DNA of 64,000 bases. It comes from Paragonimus westermani. Taxonomy: Eukaryota; Platyhelminthes; Trematoda; Plagiorchiida; Troglotrematidae. Location of the stretch: contig QNGE01002429.1 in the NCBI GenBank assembly GCA_008508345.1, positions 51,097 through 115,096 on the forward strand. The letters run 5' to 3'. A model generated the notes under the pieces. The model saw only the letters and a program-made list of their open reading frames with translations, was not told the DNA's origin and did not search any database. Positions 47,481-61,551 of this stretch are shown piece after piece (position 1 is the stretch's first letter; each line of letters starts with the position of its first letter). Made by a program: the position numbers and the translations under genes.

Positions 47481-50400
47481 CTGCTCTCATCGACTCGCTT
47501 TGCCCAACTCTGGGATCACTGTCGGATCGGCTGGAAGTTTCGAAACATCACTCCATCTGCATATAAGTGAAAATCAGCCTACACTACAAGTTTCTCAATG
47601 ATTATCGCAGCTCACTTTGACGGGGCATAACAGCACATGTCAGACGGAATGTGATTTCAGTGTGATTCAATATGGCTACAAGCGGCAGCGTCAGTGAAGT
47701 TTCTTTTTTATTGATTCCATTTGAGGTTTAACAGCTTTGAACAACTCTTGCCGACTAACACAGGGATGGAAAAACACAAGCAGCGACTTCCCCCCCCTGA
47801 AGCGACTCATGAGCCTTGAGCCCATAACGACCGGGGGGTTAATCGGTATGTCAGTTCTATACTAGTCCACGCCACGCAGTCCATCTATAAAATGAACAAC
47901 GCATTGGGGAAACATCAGACGCAGCGCCAGCTGAGAAGGCTTTACCAGTGAGTAGGCCATCTGTTGAATGAAGAAACGGATTAGTGAGCAAATAGAAAGC
48001 GGTAGATAGCGTTGGGGCCGTCAACAATCATTGAACAATCCGAAAGTAACGTTCTCTTGGACGTTTGTTGCAATGGAACAAAGTAGTGAACAGACTGTCA
48101 GCTTTGTGTGGGTGCTGATGACGACACCGATGAGCAGCAATACCTGCAGGGGGATTAAGGAGATCATCTTTTCCATCAATGAATAGAAGGAACAGAAGAC
48201 GGACGAAATGCTGAAGTCAGAAGAAAAATATGGGACCCGTTGCAACTTGAACATACGTCAGCAACCAACCTTCAGTTAAGTCCAACCCACTTCGGCGGAT
48301 GAATATCAATTTGAGAACTAATCACAGCAGATCGCAATGGATCCGCAATAGTCAAAATCCTGGATGAAATTTTGGGTGTATGGTTCTCACCTCGCGAACC
48401 GTATACCTTCTACACCCACCCAAAATTCTTCCGCATTCTACGTCATATTCCTGGTTATCCTTCTCCCTCTGCTGTGACACAACGTTACAAGTAACCTGCG
48501 GAACGTGGAGTGCTTTTCGTCTGGCATGCTGAATGTAAACACGAAAAATGTGTCAACATGCTCAAGGTCCACAAAAAAACATTCTCCCGGGGTGCGTTGA
48601 CAATCACTCCCTGATTAACTGCATGCGCCTATTGCGAACAACTAAGCTTTCGACTGCTCCCATGCAGCCAGTCCCCTGGTTGCTTAGTTATATACTGAGT
48701 ATCATCCTGTGGTCTAGAACTTGACAACCCTGAACTGACAGTCTACTCCAGCAGTGAGCTGTAGCTGTTGAGCCTACTGCATTCGGAATGCACCACTTTA
48801 TGTTGGAAATGAGCCAATATTGCCTGAATGTCCGAGTACGATTCAATTTAGGATGCTGAAAGAAGCAACTGGCAATTTTTCAGGGCCTCTGCATAAAATG
48901 TGCAGATGGATGGTGCGAACGGACGCCCCTAAACCTACTAGTTAACTATAGTTTCACTTTTTCAAGGATAAGCCCCAGGCGCCATCCCGCTTATTACAAA
49001 TGGACCAACCTCATAAGCAGTTAATGAAAAATAATAGGGTTTCGTTGATGCGAGCCATCCTCGATAGTTTCTGTTGGATAAGCTTATCTCCTCTGTCCAG
49101 CACATCTTTACGCCCAACAGTATTTGCCAAACATTCTCGTCTTCAAGGTCATCGTGATAAAGGCGAGGAAGAATGACATTGATCCGAATGCCATCTTCTT
49201 CGACCTTCTCAGAAACTTTAACGATGTCCCACGCGGTGTTCACAAGCACGAACTGAATCACCGGGAATCAGTGTTCGCTACACATTAACCTCGGACTTCC
49301 AGCGGTTCTTGGAACTACGCTGAGTTTACTCGCAACGTTTGTCGATAGGCTGGACTTCGATGAAGCAGCCGATTCGAGTCCAAAAGTCGGCTGTCAAATG
49401 AGTGTAGTGCCAGTTGAACGACACAGTAAAAGAAAGAGGTTGTGGTTTAAAAGAAGTGAAACAACAAATCTTCATCATCAGTTCTTCAACTTTATAGGTT
49501 CGGCGACCAACAATTCATTTGAACACGGTGAAACACAGCTGATCACGTGATACTGCGTAAACGAAACTGGGGTTCATACGAACATGTGTGAAGTGATGGG
49601 AATAAAAATGGAAAAAATGCGCGAGAACGAGCCTCGACAAGCAGAAGATATCACGCCTTGGCAGTACATGAAAATTAGAATTCATCAATGGAACATGTCG
49701 CGCGCGTAATTCGACCGAACGTGTTAATCTGTCGAGAATGCTTGCAATTCTTAGCAATAGGATGCTGAATGTGAGGCGAACAGTCGACGGAGAGGAGCAA
49801 AATGAAGACAGGAGGCGTGTTCAGCAGAGGTATACCAAATACATGACCATCTTCAAATACTCACTGCATGCAGCTAACCCGAAATCCCGCCGAGGGAATC
49901 CTCAATGAAAAGAGTCATTCTCTCGGAATAAAATAGATTAAACCATCTTGCGTTATTGTGAAGATCACTATCTCCACTAAACTGCCAGTCAAGACAAGTC
50001 GTCCAACTGGATCATCAATCTTTGTAACTTGAATCCAGATCCAAGTGCGACACTAGTTGCTTTAAAGGCAAGTGATTTAAACCACCAAGGTCCATAGGCT
50101 CTTCCAAGAGCTCTCATTCCACCAACGGTTCCGGAGAACTTGACCATCCGTTAGAACATGTCCAACAGGGACCCTTGGCTTATGCTCAAAATTTCCTTAA
50201 CTAACTACGCCGCTATTATCTTGCGGCCAATCCTTCTTAAGGCATTTATTCGCTTCCACACATTGTGAGTTGCTCACGGCGATTAACCAGTCAGAAGTCA
50301 GTGTAGCACTCATCTATAAGTTTCGCGCGGTAAGCACATCGTCAGACGGTGTTTTGCACGTGGTGATGGTCATTTCTATATCCCCAAGTTCAGTGCTTTT

Positions 50401-50806
50401 CTTGATTGTTTTTGTTATCACTGCTGTATATCTTCGGCATCCGTATTCATCATTCCTTAATATCCATCTATTTGATCATTGCCAACTACTGAGCCTAGCT
50501 AAACAAACTTTTTAGCTGCCGTGGCCTTTGATTTTAATTCTACTTGACGGAAAGCCAAAGAGGACGTCATGGAGAAACCTATTTTTTACTATTGTGGAGC
50601 ACACAGTTGTAGCCCGCATGCGGCATAATTTCCATCTGTCCGCACTGGCCTTGTTTTCCCGGGACTCTATCGTCTGGCTGAAGTAGCAGAGGGCTTTCAG
50701 TGAGAACTGTGCAGAACATGCCAAGAGTCGACGGGACACGACGGCCCGACCAAAGCTTGTCACCAAAAACGGTATCTTCTGTCTCGGTGAAAAGGTCTCA
50801 ACCCGA
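47481..50806. other. no assigned gene; unassigned frames and one hairpin
   Basis: A minus-strand frame at 48962-49261 (99 codons) has good protein-like composition, with VKVSEKVEEDGIRINVILP and DENVWQILLGVKMCW, but I do not recognise it. A TGA lies two codons upstream and no acceptor is evident. Minus-strand frames near 49890-50150 also look protein-like (GRLVLTGSLVEIVIFTI). They might be remnants of the BEL/Pao pol gene immediately upstream on that strand, but no RT motif was found. Confidence 0.3.
48369..48426. repeat. 58 bp imperfect hairpin
   Basis: ATTTTGGGTG at 48369-48378 pairs exactly with 48417-48426, and an inner stem (about 48378-48386 with 48396-48406) pairs with a few G-T type mismatches. 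The role is unknown; it is not followed by a T-tract. Confidence 0.7.
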
Positions 50807-51142
50807 CTACCTCATGCTCATCAACATATGATACTGTAGCCCCGTGGAGTTGTTGCGGATATGTTTATCATAAACTATCATGAAAATGAGTATCACTGTA
50901 CCAGTCGAGACAGAATGCCCCTGATCTAAGGATCGCAGCTCAACTGATATTTTATCGCCCGGTGTCGCACAAGTCCCATGCAGACCACGGAACATCAACA
51001 GATGGGGCGCTCCCTGCAAAACAATTGCACTTGTGTCATATCCACTAAGAAACGTAGCGCCAGACCCATTATTCAAAATGGCCTTGACTTTCACCGACAC
51101 TCCTGGGTCAACCCACACCAGCAGGACGAAACCTGAACACAC
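50807..51142 (-). pseudogene. BEL/Pao-type retropepsin fragment
   Basis: The frame reads VKVKAILNNGSGATFLSGYD followed by beta-strand-like segments to ISVELRSLDQGH. This resembles the protease region of BEL/Pao elements (V.ALLD.GS..T.I, then L...S.DG). The expected catalytic DDGS/DSGS-type aspartate appears as NNGS, so it is probably inactive. It follows the zinc knuckles at 51224-51345 in gag-pol order. The reverse transcriptase expected downstream (below 50800) was not recognised. Confidence 0.6.
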
Positions 51143-51223
51143 CTCGTCTACATTTGACGGAGCTCCTCACAATGATGACCTTGCGTACTCCTGCTGACTT
51201 AGCCCGAGCTTGTCATCATGAAC

Positions 51224-51380
51224 CAATTCATGGTGGCACCCGCCACAATCCGGCATCGCAGACGGTAGATGTACCCTACAGGATCTTGCCGCATGGCCCA
51301 ATTTCAAGCAAACAAAACAGCGTCCACTGTTCTGAAGCATTGTTTCACGTGCGTAAAAGATCGGTCAATAGATCAGGCAC
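51224..51380 (-). pseudogene. BEL/Pao gag zinc-knuckle region
   Basis: The minus strand encodes CFVCLKLGHAARSCRV, a CxxCxxxGHxxxxC knuckle, followed by PDCGGCHHELVHDD, the second cysteine-histidine motif typical of BEL/Pao gag. It lies between the solo LTR insertion and the protease piece and is in a different frame from parts of gag upstream. Confidence 0.8.
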
Positions 51381-51976
51381 AATCCGCTATATTGAATCGT
51401 CTTCCAACGATTATAGTTTGCATCGATTTACGCGCAAACTGTTGGTCTGGTAAATGCCTCCCAATATTCAACGACAGAGATTATCTATCTTCGAAACGGT
51501 TAAGGGGAAGGCGCTAGTAATAACTGGATTTGATACGGTGATAACTGAATCGGTGAGCAAGAAAACTGAGTCTCTCACCTCGAATGTGATAATCCTCAGG
51601 AATTAAACAGAGGAAGTGCCTGTACGACAAATCGACAACCGAGCACCGATCAACAATGGTGGACGATAAAACGGGTTGGGCTCACTCAAACAAATGGTTA
51701 TTTGTTGGTTAAGAGCAAAACGACTTTTCGTGCATCGACAAATGACGGGAACCATAAGTTACTCGAGAAAAATACAGAGGAAGTGTTCAGTTCCGGCGTT
51801 TAGAAGTTCACAGGGCTCGGACCAAATGGGGTAAGAGAAACGGTGAAAGTAGATGGTGTAAGAAGACAGATGAGTAATGTAGTTAATTTAGGGAGAAGGT
51901 CAAAGCGTAGGGCCACCTTTCGTCATCGATGCTCAGCAATCTCGAAATAACAGAGCAGACCTTGACAAAATCAACA
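51381..51976 (-). repeat. solo gypsy LTR inserted in BEL/Pao gag
   Basis: On the minus strand this begins TGTTGATTTTGTCAAGG (51976) and matches LTR B of the gypsy element (30496-30988 plus 35792-35903) in continuous order to about 51381. Its length, about 596 bp, is essentially that of the full LTR. No internal gypsy sequence is attached. BEL/Pao gag lies on both sides, so this is a nested insertion reduced to a solo LTR. The last bases are too diverged to fix the end or a target-site duplication. Confidence 0.75.
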
Positions 51977-52800
51977 AATTTCATTGTGGCACTTTAATTT
52001 CACCCCTTCACAAGGCACACCTACTGCAACGTGATATTTAGAGTACCCGATTCTCGAGGGTCCTCAAGACGTTGGGTTATTCGTAGTGCTTTCTAAGCAA
52101 ACGACCAAATGGTCATGCTATTCAACGTTGATCGTCATTCTTTCCCGCAAAGTTAACTATGTCGCTAAGAGTAGGTTCCCTCCTGCAATCAGTTCTGTCT
52201 GTCTTTCCGGTAAGTGGTGATACAACCGCTCAGCGGCTGAAACTAAGCTGGCTGGACAGCCTAGTTTGTGCAATATAATTTAATCGCACCATTATTGCCT
52301 GACAGTCCTTCACTTGGCTGGCTAGTCTATGCAAGCCATCGGCGTCGCCAGCGGCCAATTCGGGGACCATGGAAACCTCCTTACCTAACGTTCGCATAGC
52401 ATCGTTCCGGTGGCCAAATTGTTACCGCAAAATTCTCATTACCTCTATAAATCCCAAATATTCCGGCAAAGGTGAGTAGCGATTATTTGCCACTTTCACC
52501 TTATCACGAGAGTATTTAAACAAATAAGAGAGCTTCAATCTCTCGTCAACCAGTTTATCTGCCGCGTCGCATTCAAAAGCTCTGGCAGATGAAGTAAATC
52601 TTCGGGGGATCCTTCGAAGATGTCCACGTCAATTTTCAAAACGCTGTCGTCAAGACTCTGGTGGCTCGCTCAAAATAATCACCATGGTCTGGACAAGAAG
52701 GAGAAATTCCACAGCCCCGCTGTTGAAAAATGGAGCTGGTAATATCACTCTAGGCAGAAGTTCATCTGGTTCCAATTGCCAGGGCGGGATCAGAACCCTC
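51977..52800 (-). pseudogene. BEL/Pao gag remnant
   Basis: On the minus strand, shifted frames read KLVDERLKLSYLFKYSRD, then EVMRILRXQFGHRNDAM, VSMVPELAAGDADGLHRLAS and QVKDCQAIMVRLNYIAQTRL. These match the BEL/Pao gag pattern (Y.A..L...FG, then L..L...+..+...L). There are several frameshifts and stops. The gene continues on the other side of the solo LTR as the zinc-knuckle region. Upstream sequence to about 53340 may include more of the element. Confidence 0.7.
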
Positions 52801-53644
52801 GACACAATGGCGTATGTTGAGGAGGTATAGCAGCTTACGTCCCAAATCTGGCAATCATGGCCTCAAGATCAGCTCACCTTCCAAGAGGTCATCAGAAACT
52901 CCGTTAGAATCATTTACCAGGGCATAGTTAACCCGAAATAGCAAAACACCGATGAGTTCGTATTCACTCTCCATCTTCTTTTGTCGGGTCTCCACTGTCC
53001 CTATCGCAAACTCTCGGCCAGATCCCAGCTAAGTCCTAGGGGCCTCAAACAAACAGCAACCATATTTAACAGCACTCAGTTCAGGTGGAGGTTCTTAGAA
53101 ACACTCGAGCGTTTGGCAAGGACGAACCGTTTGTAAACTTCAGTGGATTAAAATTAACAGAAAGGAGGGCATCGCCACAGGTATTTTGACAGCTACTTAT
53201 CGTCCAAAAGAGGGAATGGTTCATGGGGCATCGCCGCGGCCTCGAGTTGCAAGGAAGAGCTTGGTCGTCCGATGGTAGGTTGCTGGTCCATTGGAGCAGG
53301 ATCAGCCCCGACAGTGGCATAATTACCGGGACCGGCGGCAATTTACACCATGTCTGACTTCGTCATTTTGGGCGAATACCGAAATTCCATGAAATGGGAG
53401 TGATGCCAACGCGTACTCGTTGGAGAACGGAGTATCCGGCCGAATATTGGGAGGTACAGGTAGTATTGAACCGTTCACTAATTATTCAAGTTAACAGCGA
53501 GTTACCCGTAACCTGTTTATTCAATAAGTGCCCAACGGCAGAGACGGCAAGTCGTCGTCAAAGCGGATAACGGGAGTACGCCCGTTTAAACTGGATTTAC
53601 TACTGTACTAATTAGATTAAATTACACAAAAATTAAAGTTTTCA
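52801..53644. other. unassigned, possibly 5' part of the BEL/Pao element
   Basis: A minus-strand frame 53081-53341 ends just upstream of the gag remnant, but no motif allows assignment. I could not find a BEL/Pao LTR. Confidence 0.3.
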
Positions 53645-54058
53645 TTCGATTGTGGAAATCCCTTGAAAGGCGAACAGAAAGTGAGCCCTTACAAACAAAA
53701 TGGACAACTAGGCACTGCTCGGTAATGCGGGGCATTAAAAAAAATCGAGTTCACTTAGACAACTGGTCATTGGCTGAGCCGTTGGGAACAAAACAACCTT
53801 TTGTGCATCCAGAAATGACGGGGATTGTAAACTGCTCGAAACAAATTAAAGAAAGGAAATTTGCAATTTTGGTCTTCAGAACTTCACAGGGTTTAGACTG
53901 GATAAGTGTAAGGAAAACCGTGGAGGTAGCTGACGTAAGGATGGGGACGTTCGGTGCATTTTATTTGAGGAATGTAAAATGAGGAGCCATCTTTCAACAT
54001 CAATCACACAAATTTCAGCAATCTCCAAAATGATGCAGCAAACCTCAGAAAAATCAAC
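53645..54058 (-). repeat. older partial copy of the gypsy LTR
   Basis: On the minus strand this follows the first two thirds of LTR B: a TTGATTTTTCTGAGGTTTGC start, AGATTGCTGA, then GATTGATGTTGAAAG.TGGC, GTCTAAACCCTGTGAA and CCCCGTCATTTCTGGATGCA. It is clearly more diverged than the solo LTR at 51381-51976 and lacks the LTR end. Confidence 0.7.
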
Positions 54059-54704
54059 TCTACCAACCCACACTTACTAAGCTTACAAATGAACTAGGTA
54101 ATCGTGGTGAATTAAACCACATTTGGCCACAAATTGTCCGAAGTGCTTGCAACATCTGGTCTACAAATCAGTCGCAGATCTATTCTTTAAAACATTCCAT
54201 TCGTTCCATGTGGTTTTCGAACTGTCACTGCGGGTAAAATGCTGCTCTTCTGCCGCGGGCAGTGCGCTCAGGCTCGTCAAGACCCCCACCATATTTACCC
54301 CATCTTCCTTCTTTCTAAAGTGATTAGACCGGTGTGCTGTAGTCTTTTGAAGTACTTCATTTTCCAGAGTTATAAAAAGAAATTCGTAAACCTACGTTGT
54401 ACCCTCACAACGTACACCACATCCTCAAGGCATGTAAGGCCCATGTGGAGCAGCAGAGTTTGCATGTGCAGTAAGCACCTTGGTGTTCCCCACCCGCACA
54501 TTGACACTCCTATTCTGCAGGAAATCATTCTCGTATGCTGAAATTCGCCCGCAGGGAGTGTATGCTGTCGTCAGTCTACCGTAAATACTGTGTGCCATCG
54601 TGACTTACTCGAGGATACCAAATGACGTTAAACAAAGTACGATTAACATGAACTCGTCCAACTGATTGAAGTGCAGCAGAGGAGTGCGCCCCTTGAGATG
54701 ATTC
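54059..54704. other. no recognised gene
   Basis: Two overlapping plus-strand frames (54123-54323 and 54239-54541) show no motif. Confidence 0.4.
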
Positions 54705-55400
54705 AACACCAACTGACTGGCGAATGTTGTCAGCCGAGAGAGTATATTCTTAACGTACACGTCTACGCTGGCAGATTTTCTGTCACATTAGTGCACACCA
54801 ATCCAATTAATTATCATTGGCGGCTTCAACCGATGACGGATGTTGCAAATATCCATGGTAGTTATATACGTGCCATAAACATCCGCAGCATAATGCTTCA
54901 ACTCAGCAGTTGGCGTGTTGTACTCAAAAAGATGTCTCGATTTGTTCACTTCCGTGTCTGTGGGCCGACGAATCCTTGGATGTGCATCGTACAGCAAGGC
55001 AGTTAGGTCGTGGTTGTGCTCCAACGTGAAAGAGCTAACAACCAACACGGTATTTCTTCTAACCACGTTGAAGCGTGATTGGCAGCATGTATCGCGGGAA
55101 CTGTGCAGTAGGAAGTATTTGAACTGAACTCACCGAACACGTCGTACTCCACGGCTTTAGCTCTCACGTCGCCTGTGTTTTATACAACGGAACGCCATCT
55201 AACGAGTAAACTCAACGGCAATCACACTAACATGATCATGTTTCAAGCGTCCAATGCCTGATTTCTTGCTTGAACCAAGCACATACAGAACATTGTGACC
55301 CTTCATGTACCTATCTAAGCAACTTTTGAACTCGCTGAAGCTAGCAAATTGGCGATCCTCAAAGACATCTTTAAAGCCCTGTAAATAATCCATAACCTAA
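54705..55400 (-). pseudogene. FAR1/ZSWIM-type (MULE-related) DNA-binding pseudogene
   Basis: One continuous minus-strand frame from 55393 to about 54750 is interrupted by three in-frame stops (near 55200, 55155 and 55125). The order is FASFSEFKSCLDRYMKGHN, a basic/Cys segment (AFRCIKHRR), DTCCQSRFNVV, then FTLEHNHDLTALLYDAHPRIR. This matches the FAR1-type zinc-binding region of Mutator-like transposases and domesticated ZSWIM-like proteins, with the final HNH pair and a P.IRR.T tail. An acceptor-like TTTTAG lies just before the first Met. Stops without frame change suggest decay by substitution. The catalytic transposase domain is not visible. Confidence 0.6.
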
Positions 55401-56700
55401 AATGGAATATAAGATAAAATCGGTCAAATATTAATCACACGTCAGAAAATTCTTCACAACACACTACCTCTATACCGTCACAACACCTCCCATCGCTAAT
55501 TTCGATCGCGGCGCCAAATGAAGGAAAACTGATTCACGGTCGACTAAAACAAATCCTTTTAACTCTCCTGATGTCCTCTGTCATGGAAATCGATGACTTT
55601 CACATTCCTGTGCGGTACCACGGAAATATCGTTCGGTGCTCATTGGTTTCTCATTTTATTGCCGTCTAACGGCAGATTTCACTCCCTTCGTGTAATTTTC
55701 ATTTTCTCCTATGGTTAAGCACCAGAGACGTTTTAACCTTCTCTAATTTCGAAAATGAACTTCTTTGATTTACCGGGTCGAGGGCCTCTTTCAAGCTCAA
55801 CTGGCAAGCCCCAGCATATCGGCAGTTTGGCTCTACCAAGCGACTTAATAAACAAATGCGCCATCTGGATAGCCACGACCAGTTGTTTTTCTCAGAATTG
55901 CCGGGTGGATGTAATGTGTCGTGACATTCAGCCTGGCCAACTGACGCCGCACATCCTCGATACTGACCATCGCTGCTGCTATCAGTGGTAAATCAGGGGA
56001 GCTAACGACGTGCCATGCTTTCACCATCATCCTTTGTATGTACCTCCCCAAAAAATTGAAGGGACGCATGGGATTCCTCCTGATTGTGGGCATGTTTCCC
56101 TCGTTTTTACTGCAGACACACCCGAGAGACGCTTGGCTAGGGGTTTTAGACCGGACATACTTGTGCTGCGCCTTTGAGTTTTGCTAGGCGTACGTCACTA
56201 ATTCCTCCTCGAAAGCTGGTTGGTACCCTTGTTGAACCTGGTTGATCGACAGCTGCGTTCGTCCGCGCTTCTGGTAACGCCTTTGTCCACTTGTGCGTCC
56301 TAATCTTTCCCAGGCCTTACGCCTTATGGTTCCAACCTTACTCACTCCATGCTTCCACCTCGATGGTTTCTTTTGGCTGATGAACTCGAAAGTCAGTTTT
56401 AGCGGACCAGTTTTCCGTTTAGCGTAGATCTGACAATGCGGAAAATTTCACCTTGCTGATCGTCTTATCAGTGTTCACCCGCTATAGGTTCGACGCAAGT
56501 TGTCTGCGGGCTTAAAGCCAGTTGATGCGAATGTTAGTTTAACGGCTATCTGATCATCCTTTCAGTTAGGTGTCCGACCCCAGGACTAATTACTTCCTCC
56601 GGGTTACTAGTTATTACTAGTTCCAGCACACTCGTTGTCTGAGCAGGACTGTACCGGGTTTGCTGACTTGTTGTCGAACTAGGGGTTTGGAGGGTAAGAA
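55401..56700. other. no recognised gene
   Basis: A minus-strand frame 55845-56093 has protein-like composition (MVKAWHVVSSPDLPL, then SIEDVRRQLARLNV) but no family I can name. A short T-rich/GC-poor mix follows. No repeat partner was seen in the window. Confidence 0.35.
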
Positions 56701-57110
56701 CTGGAGAACAGATTTGCCAAATTATCTACTTGGTGCAAGCTCCTCTACTCAACTAAGTTTCGTCGCATTGCAATCTCCAAGTAAGAGAACCGTGTGCCCT
56801 GGGCTTGCCTTGTTATTTATTTCCGTCGAGAGCTCCTTGCCATCAGATTCCATCATTAGTGTACTCATACAGACGCACGTCGTTATCACTGTTACGTCCA
56901 ACGGCTTTACGGTACAAACGACTATGGGCATTGTGGGAGTTTCGAGCGCCTTGCCTGATCGTTGTTCGTGAGGCTGGGCCACTGAAGGCAAGGGCTTTCC
57001 TCCGGTTCTCCCGTCTCCCAGATCCAACATGTATATACAGCATACGGGTGAACGGAAGTTTTCACTGCCGTTCTCCAGCCTTGGCCATGATTCAATAACT
57101 CATATGAAAT
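56701..57110 (-). pseudogene. possible LINE endonuclease scrap
   Basis: On the minus strand a frame ends with ELSTEINNKASPGHTVLLLG followed by DCNAT, similar to the (F)VLGDFNA catalytic motif of LINE apurinic-like endonucleases. An overlapping frame (56843-57043) may supply the preceding part. The upstream motifs (TETWL, SRR..) are not visible, so the assignment rests on one motif. Confidence 0.4.
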
Positions 57111-59152
57111 CTGCACATATGGAAGATGCTTCGTGTTCTGCCCCTCTTTGGAACTAGCTGGTAATTATAAGATGAGACGAGCTTAGACACCACAAGTGTA
57201 ACACGGAGTTCAGAGCCAGTCTGTACTAAGACTTGCCCGTTTGACTACTCACTGCGTCGGAGTATCTACTCTTTAGAAAGCTGGGATGAACGTTGAAATG
57301 CCATATATATAGGGGATAATATGTAAAACCCAGCTGCCTAATAAAAACATGGAGGATTTCGGTCCATAAGCTTCCTCTTCAGTCTTGAGCTGCAAGGCCC
57401 CAGAGACACGTTGTTTCCGTTCAGCCTGACTGCGTTCCAGTCGATCAAGCGCATATTTACCACCGCTAAACGATTCTTAGATTTCTTTTTCCTGGCCTAA
57501 ACTGTCCCGCCGGATCAAGCGGTCATGTAGGGTCATCAAGACTCTTACGTCCAAGGTACAAAGGACGGAAACAGAACACATTTCAAAATCGCAGGTTCAA
57601 AATACAGCACGTTAGCGAGGTCGACCGTGTTACCAGGTTTTAGGTGATACCGAATGCTTTAGGTATCACAGAAGGTGCCAGTCCCGTACACATCCAGAAA
57701 GCTGCCTTGTTCCCCCCATTGACACGGGTAGGTTATAACGTGGTAGAGGTTTTGAATTGTCGGGCCTAACCCCATTCTCATCCTTTTGCCGATAGTGAAA
57801 GACGGAGGGAACAACAGAGAAACCGAGAGCAATTATTAGGGCCAATACTCGGTAAATTCTACTAGTCCAGCTCAGTAGCTTACCTAAGTGTTCTTCTTCA
57901 CGGCATACCACAAGAGCATTAGGGCACTTCTTGCCCCAATGCCCCTTATATCTCCAAATTTCTTCGCGAAATGTTTGATCCCGTAAGAGACAGAAGTTAG
58001 AACTGTCCCGTCACGTCAAAATTTTGCTGATTATTTAGGGGAAGGTAGTGCTTGTCCGAGTTACCGGAAGTGCAACATGGACAACAGCCCCCTGGATTTT
58101 GATTTCAACAGACGAACATCCTTCACACACGTTGAAACTCCGTATTTCGCGCACGTTACAATAATATCGCGGAGACAGTAATTGTGCTCGGTGATTCTCA
58201 CGTCACAGTTCCCTGATTAGGAAATTAGTATTATCAGCAGGATGAATTTACAGACAGTTCTTATTCTCCAGTACACTCCCGTACAACCCAATGAGTTCTA
58301 GCAAGTTCGAGTAAGGGTTCTGAAGAGACGTTCATAAGACAGCTTTCAATGCAACTGCGCTCCAGTTGGAGAAGGTGAAATTCCAGGGTAATTCCTGCGG
58401 GCTTTGAGTATCGAAACAAGCTCTGGATTGGTTGGGTGCCATTTCTGTAATTTTAGGGAAAGTAGCATGGAGCATTGAAGGTGACGTAGATTTATTACAC
58501 GACCACCCGTGGGGCTGTAGCACCGGCGCTGGCACATAACTGTTAACGCTGGTTGCTTCTGGTGAATTCATATTAATGAGATAACCTAAATGAGCACGGT
58601 GGTGCTAACAAGTCCACTAGTACGCCAAACGAATTTCGGTATTCGCCTGATTTAATGTGCGATTGTATTTTTTCCAGAATGCCTTTGGTTTCGCTCGTGT
58701 ATACATTCTGGAGCCCAATTCTCGTCCTCCTGGTTTTCTAACGTTGCGGCATCCTTGGTTGCGCATCAGAGAGAAATTCATCAATCACGGAGGATGGAGG
58801 CAGATGCAGTGTCTTCACCCATTGTGCAATATACCTCTGAACACAACTGTGGAGTTTGTCCTGACGGCATTTGACAGCCGTTTTTATTCATGCGTCCCAC
58901 TCCGTCTAGGAGACTGGAAAAAATAGAACAATTTGGGCTGTTTCTCAGATTATAACTGCAAAGTCGTTTCCATAGCGCTTTAAGCCACTTGTATTTATGG
59001 GCCCAAATTTTGAATGGGAATAGTGTTAGTACGATGGTATCTGTTTTACTGAGCTAACTGAATCTCTTTGAGTCGTCTGGTGTGCCCGAATATATTTTCA
59101 GCTGTCGTCGTGTTCCGTCGGAATTTGGCTGTTGCATTCGTTAAGCTGGACA
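57111..59152. other. no recognised gene; region upstream of the NT5C2-like start
   Basis: The 5' UTR and promoter of the nucleotidase gene should lie at the right end of this stretch. A plus-strand frame 58676-58926 follows an acceptor-like TTTTTTCCAG but shows no motif. The nucleotidase frame itself stays open upstream of its first Met to at least 59099, just after TTTTCAG, so a longer first exon is possible. Confidence 0.35.

Positions 59153-61551
<2,399 letters not shown>

Noticed and set aside
58676..58926. Possible upstream exon of the nucleotidase gene after TTTTTTCCAG
   Set aside because: The translation does not resemble the cN-II N-terminus, and the exon starting at Met 59153 already accounts for it.
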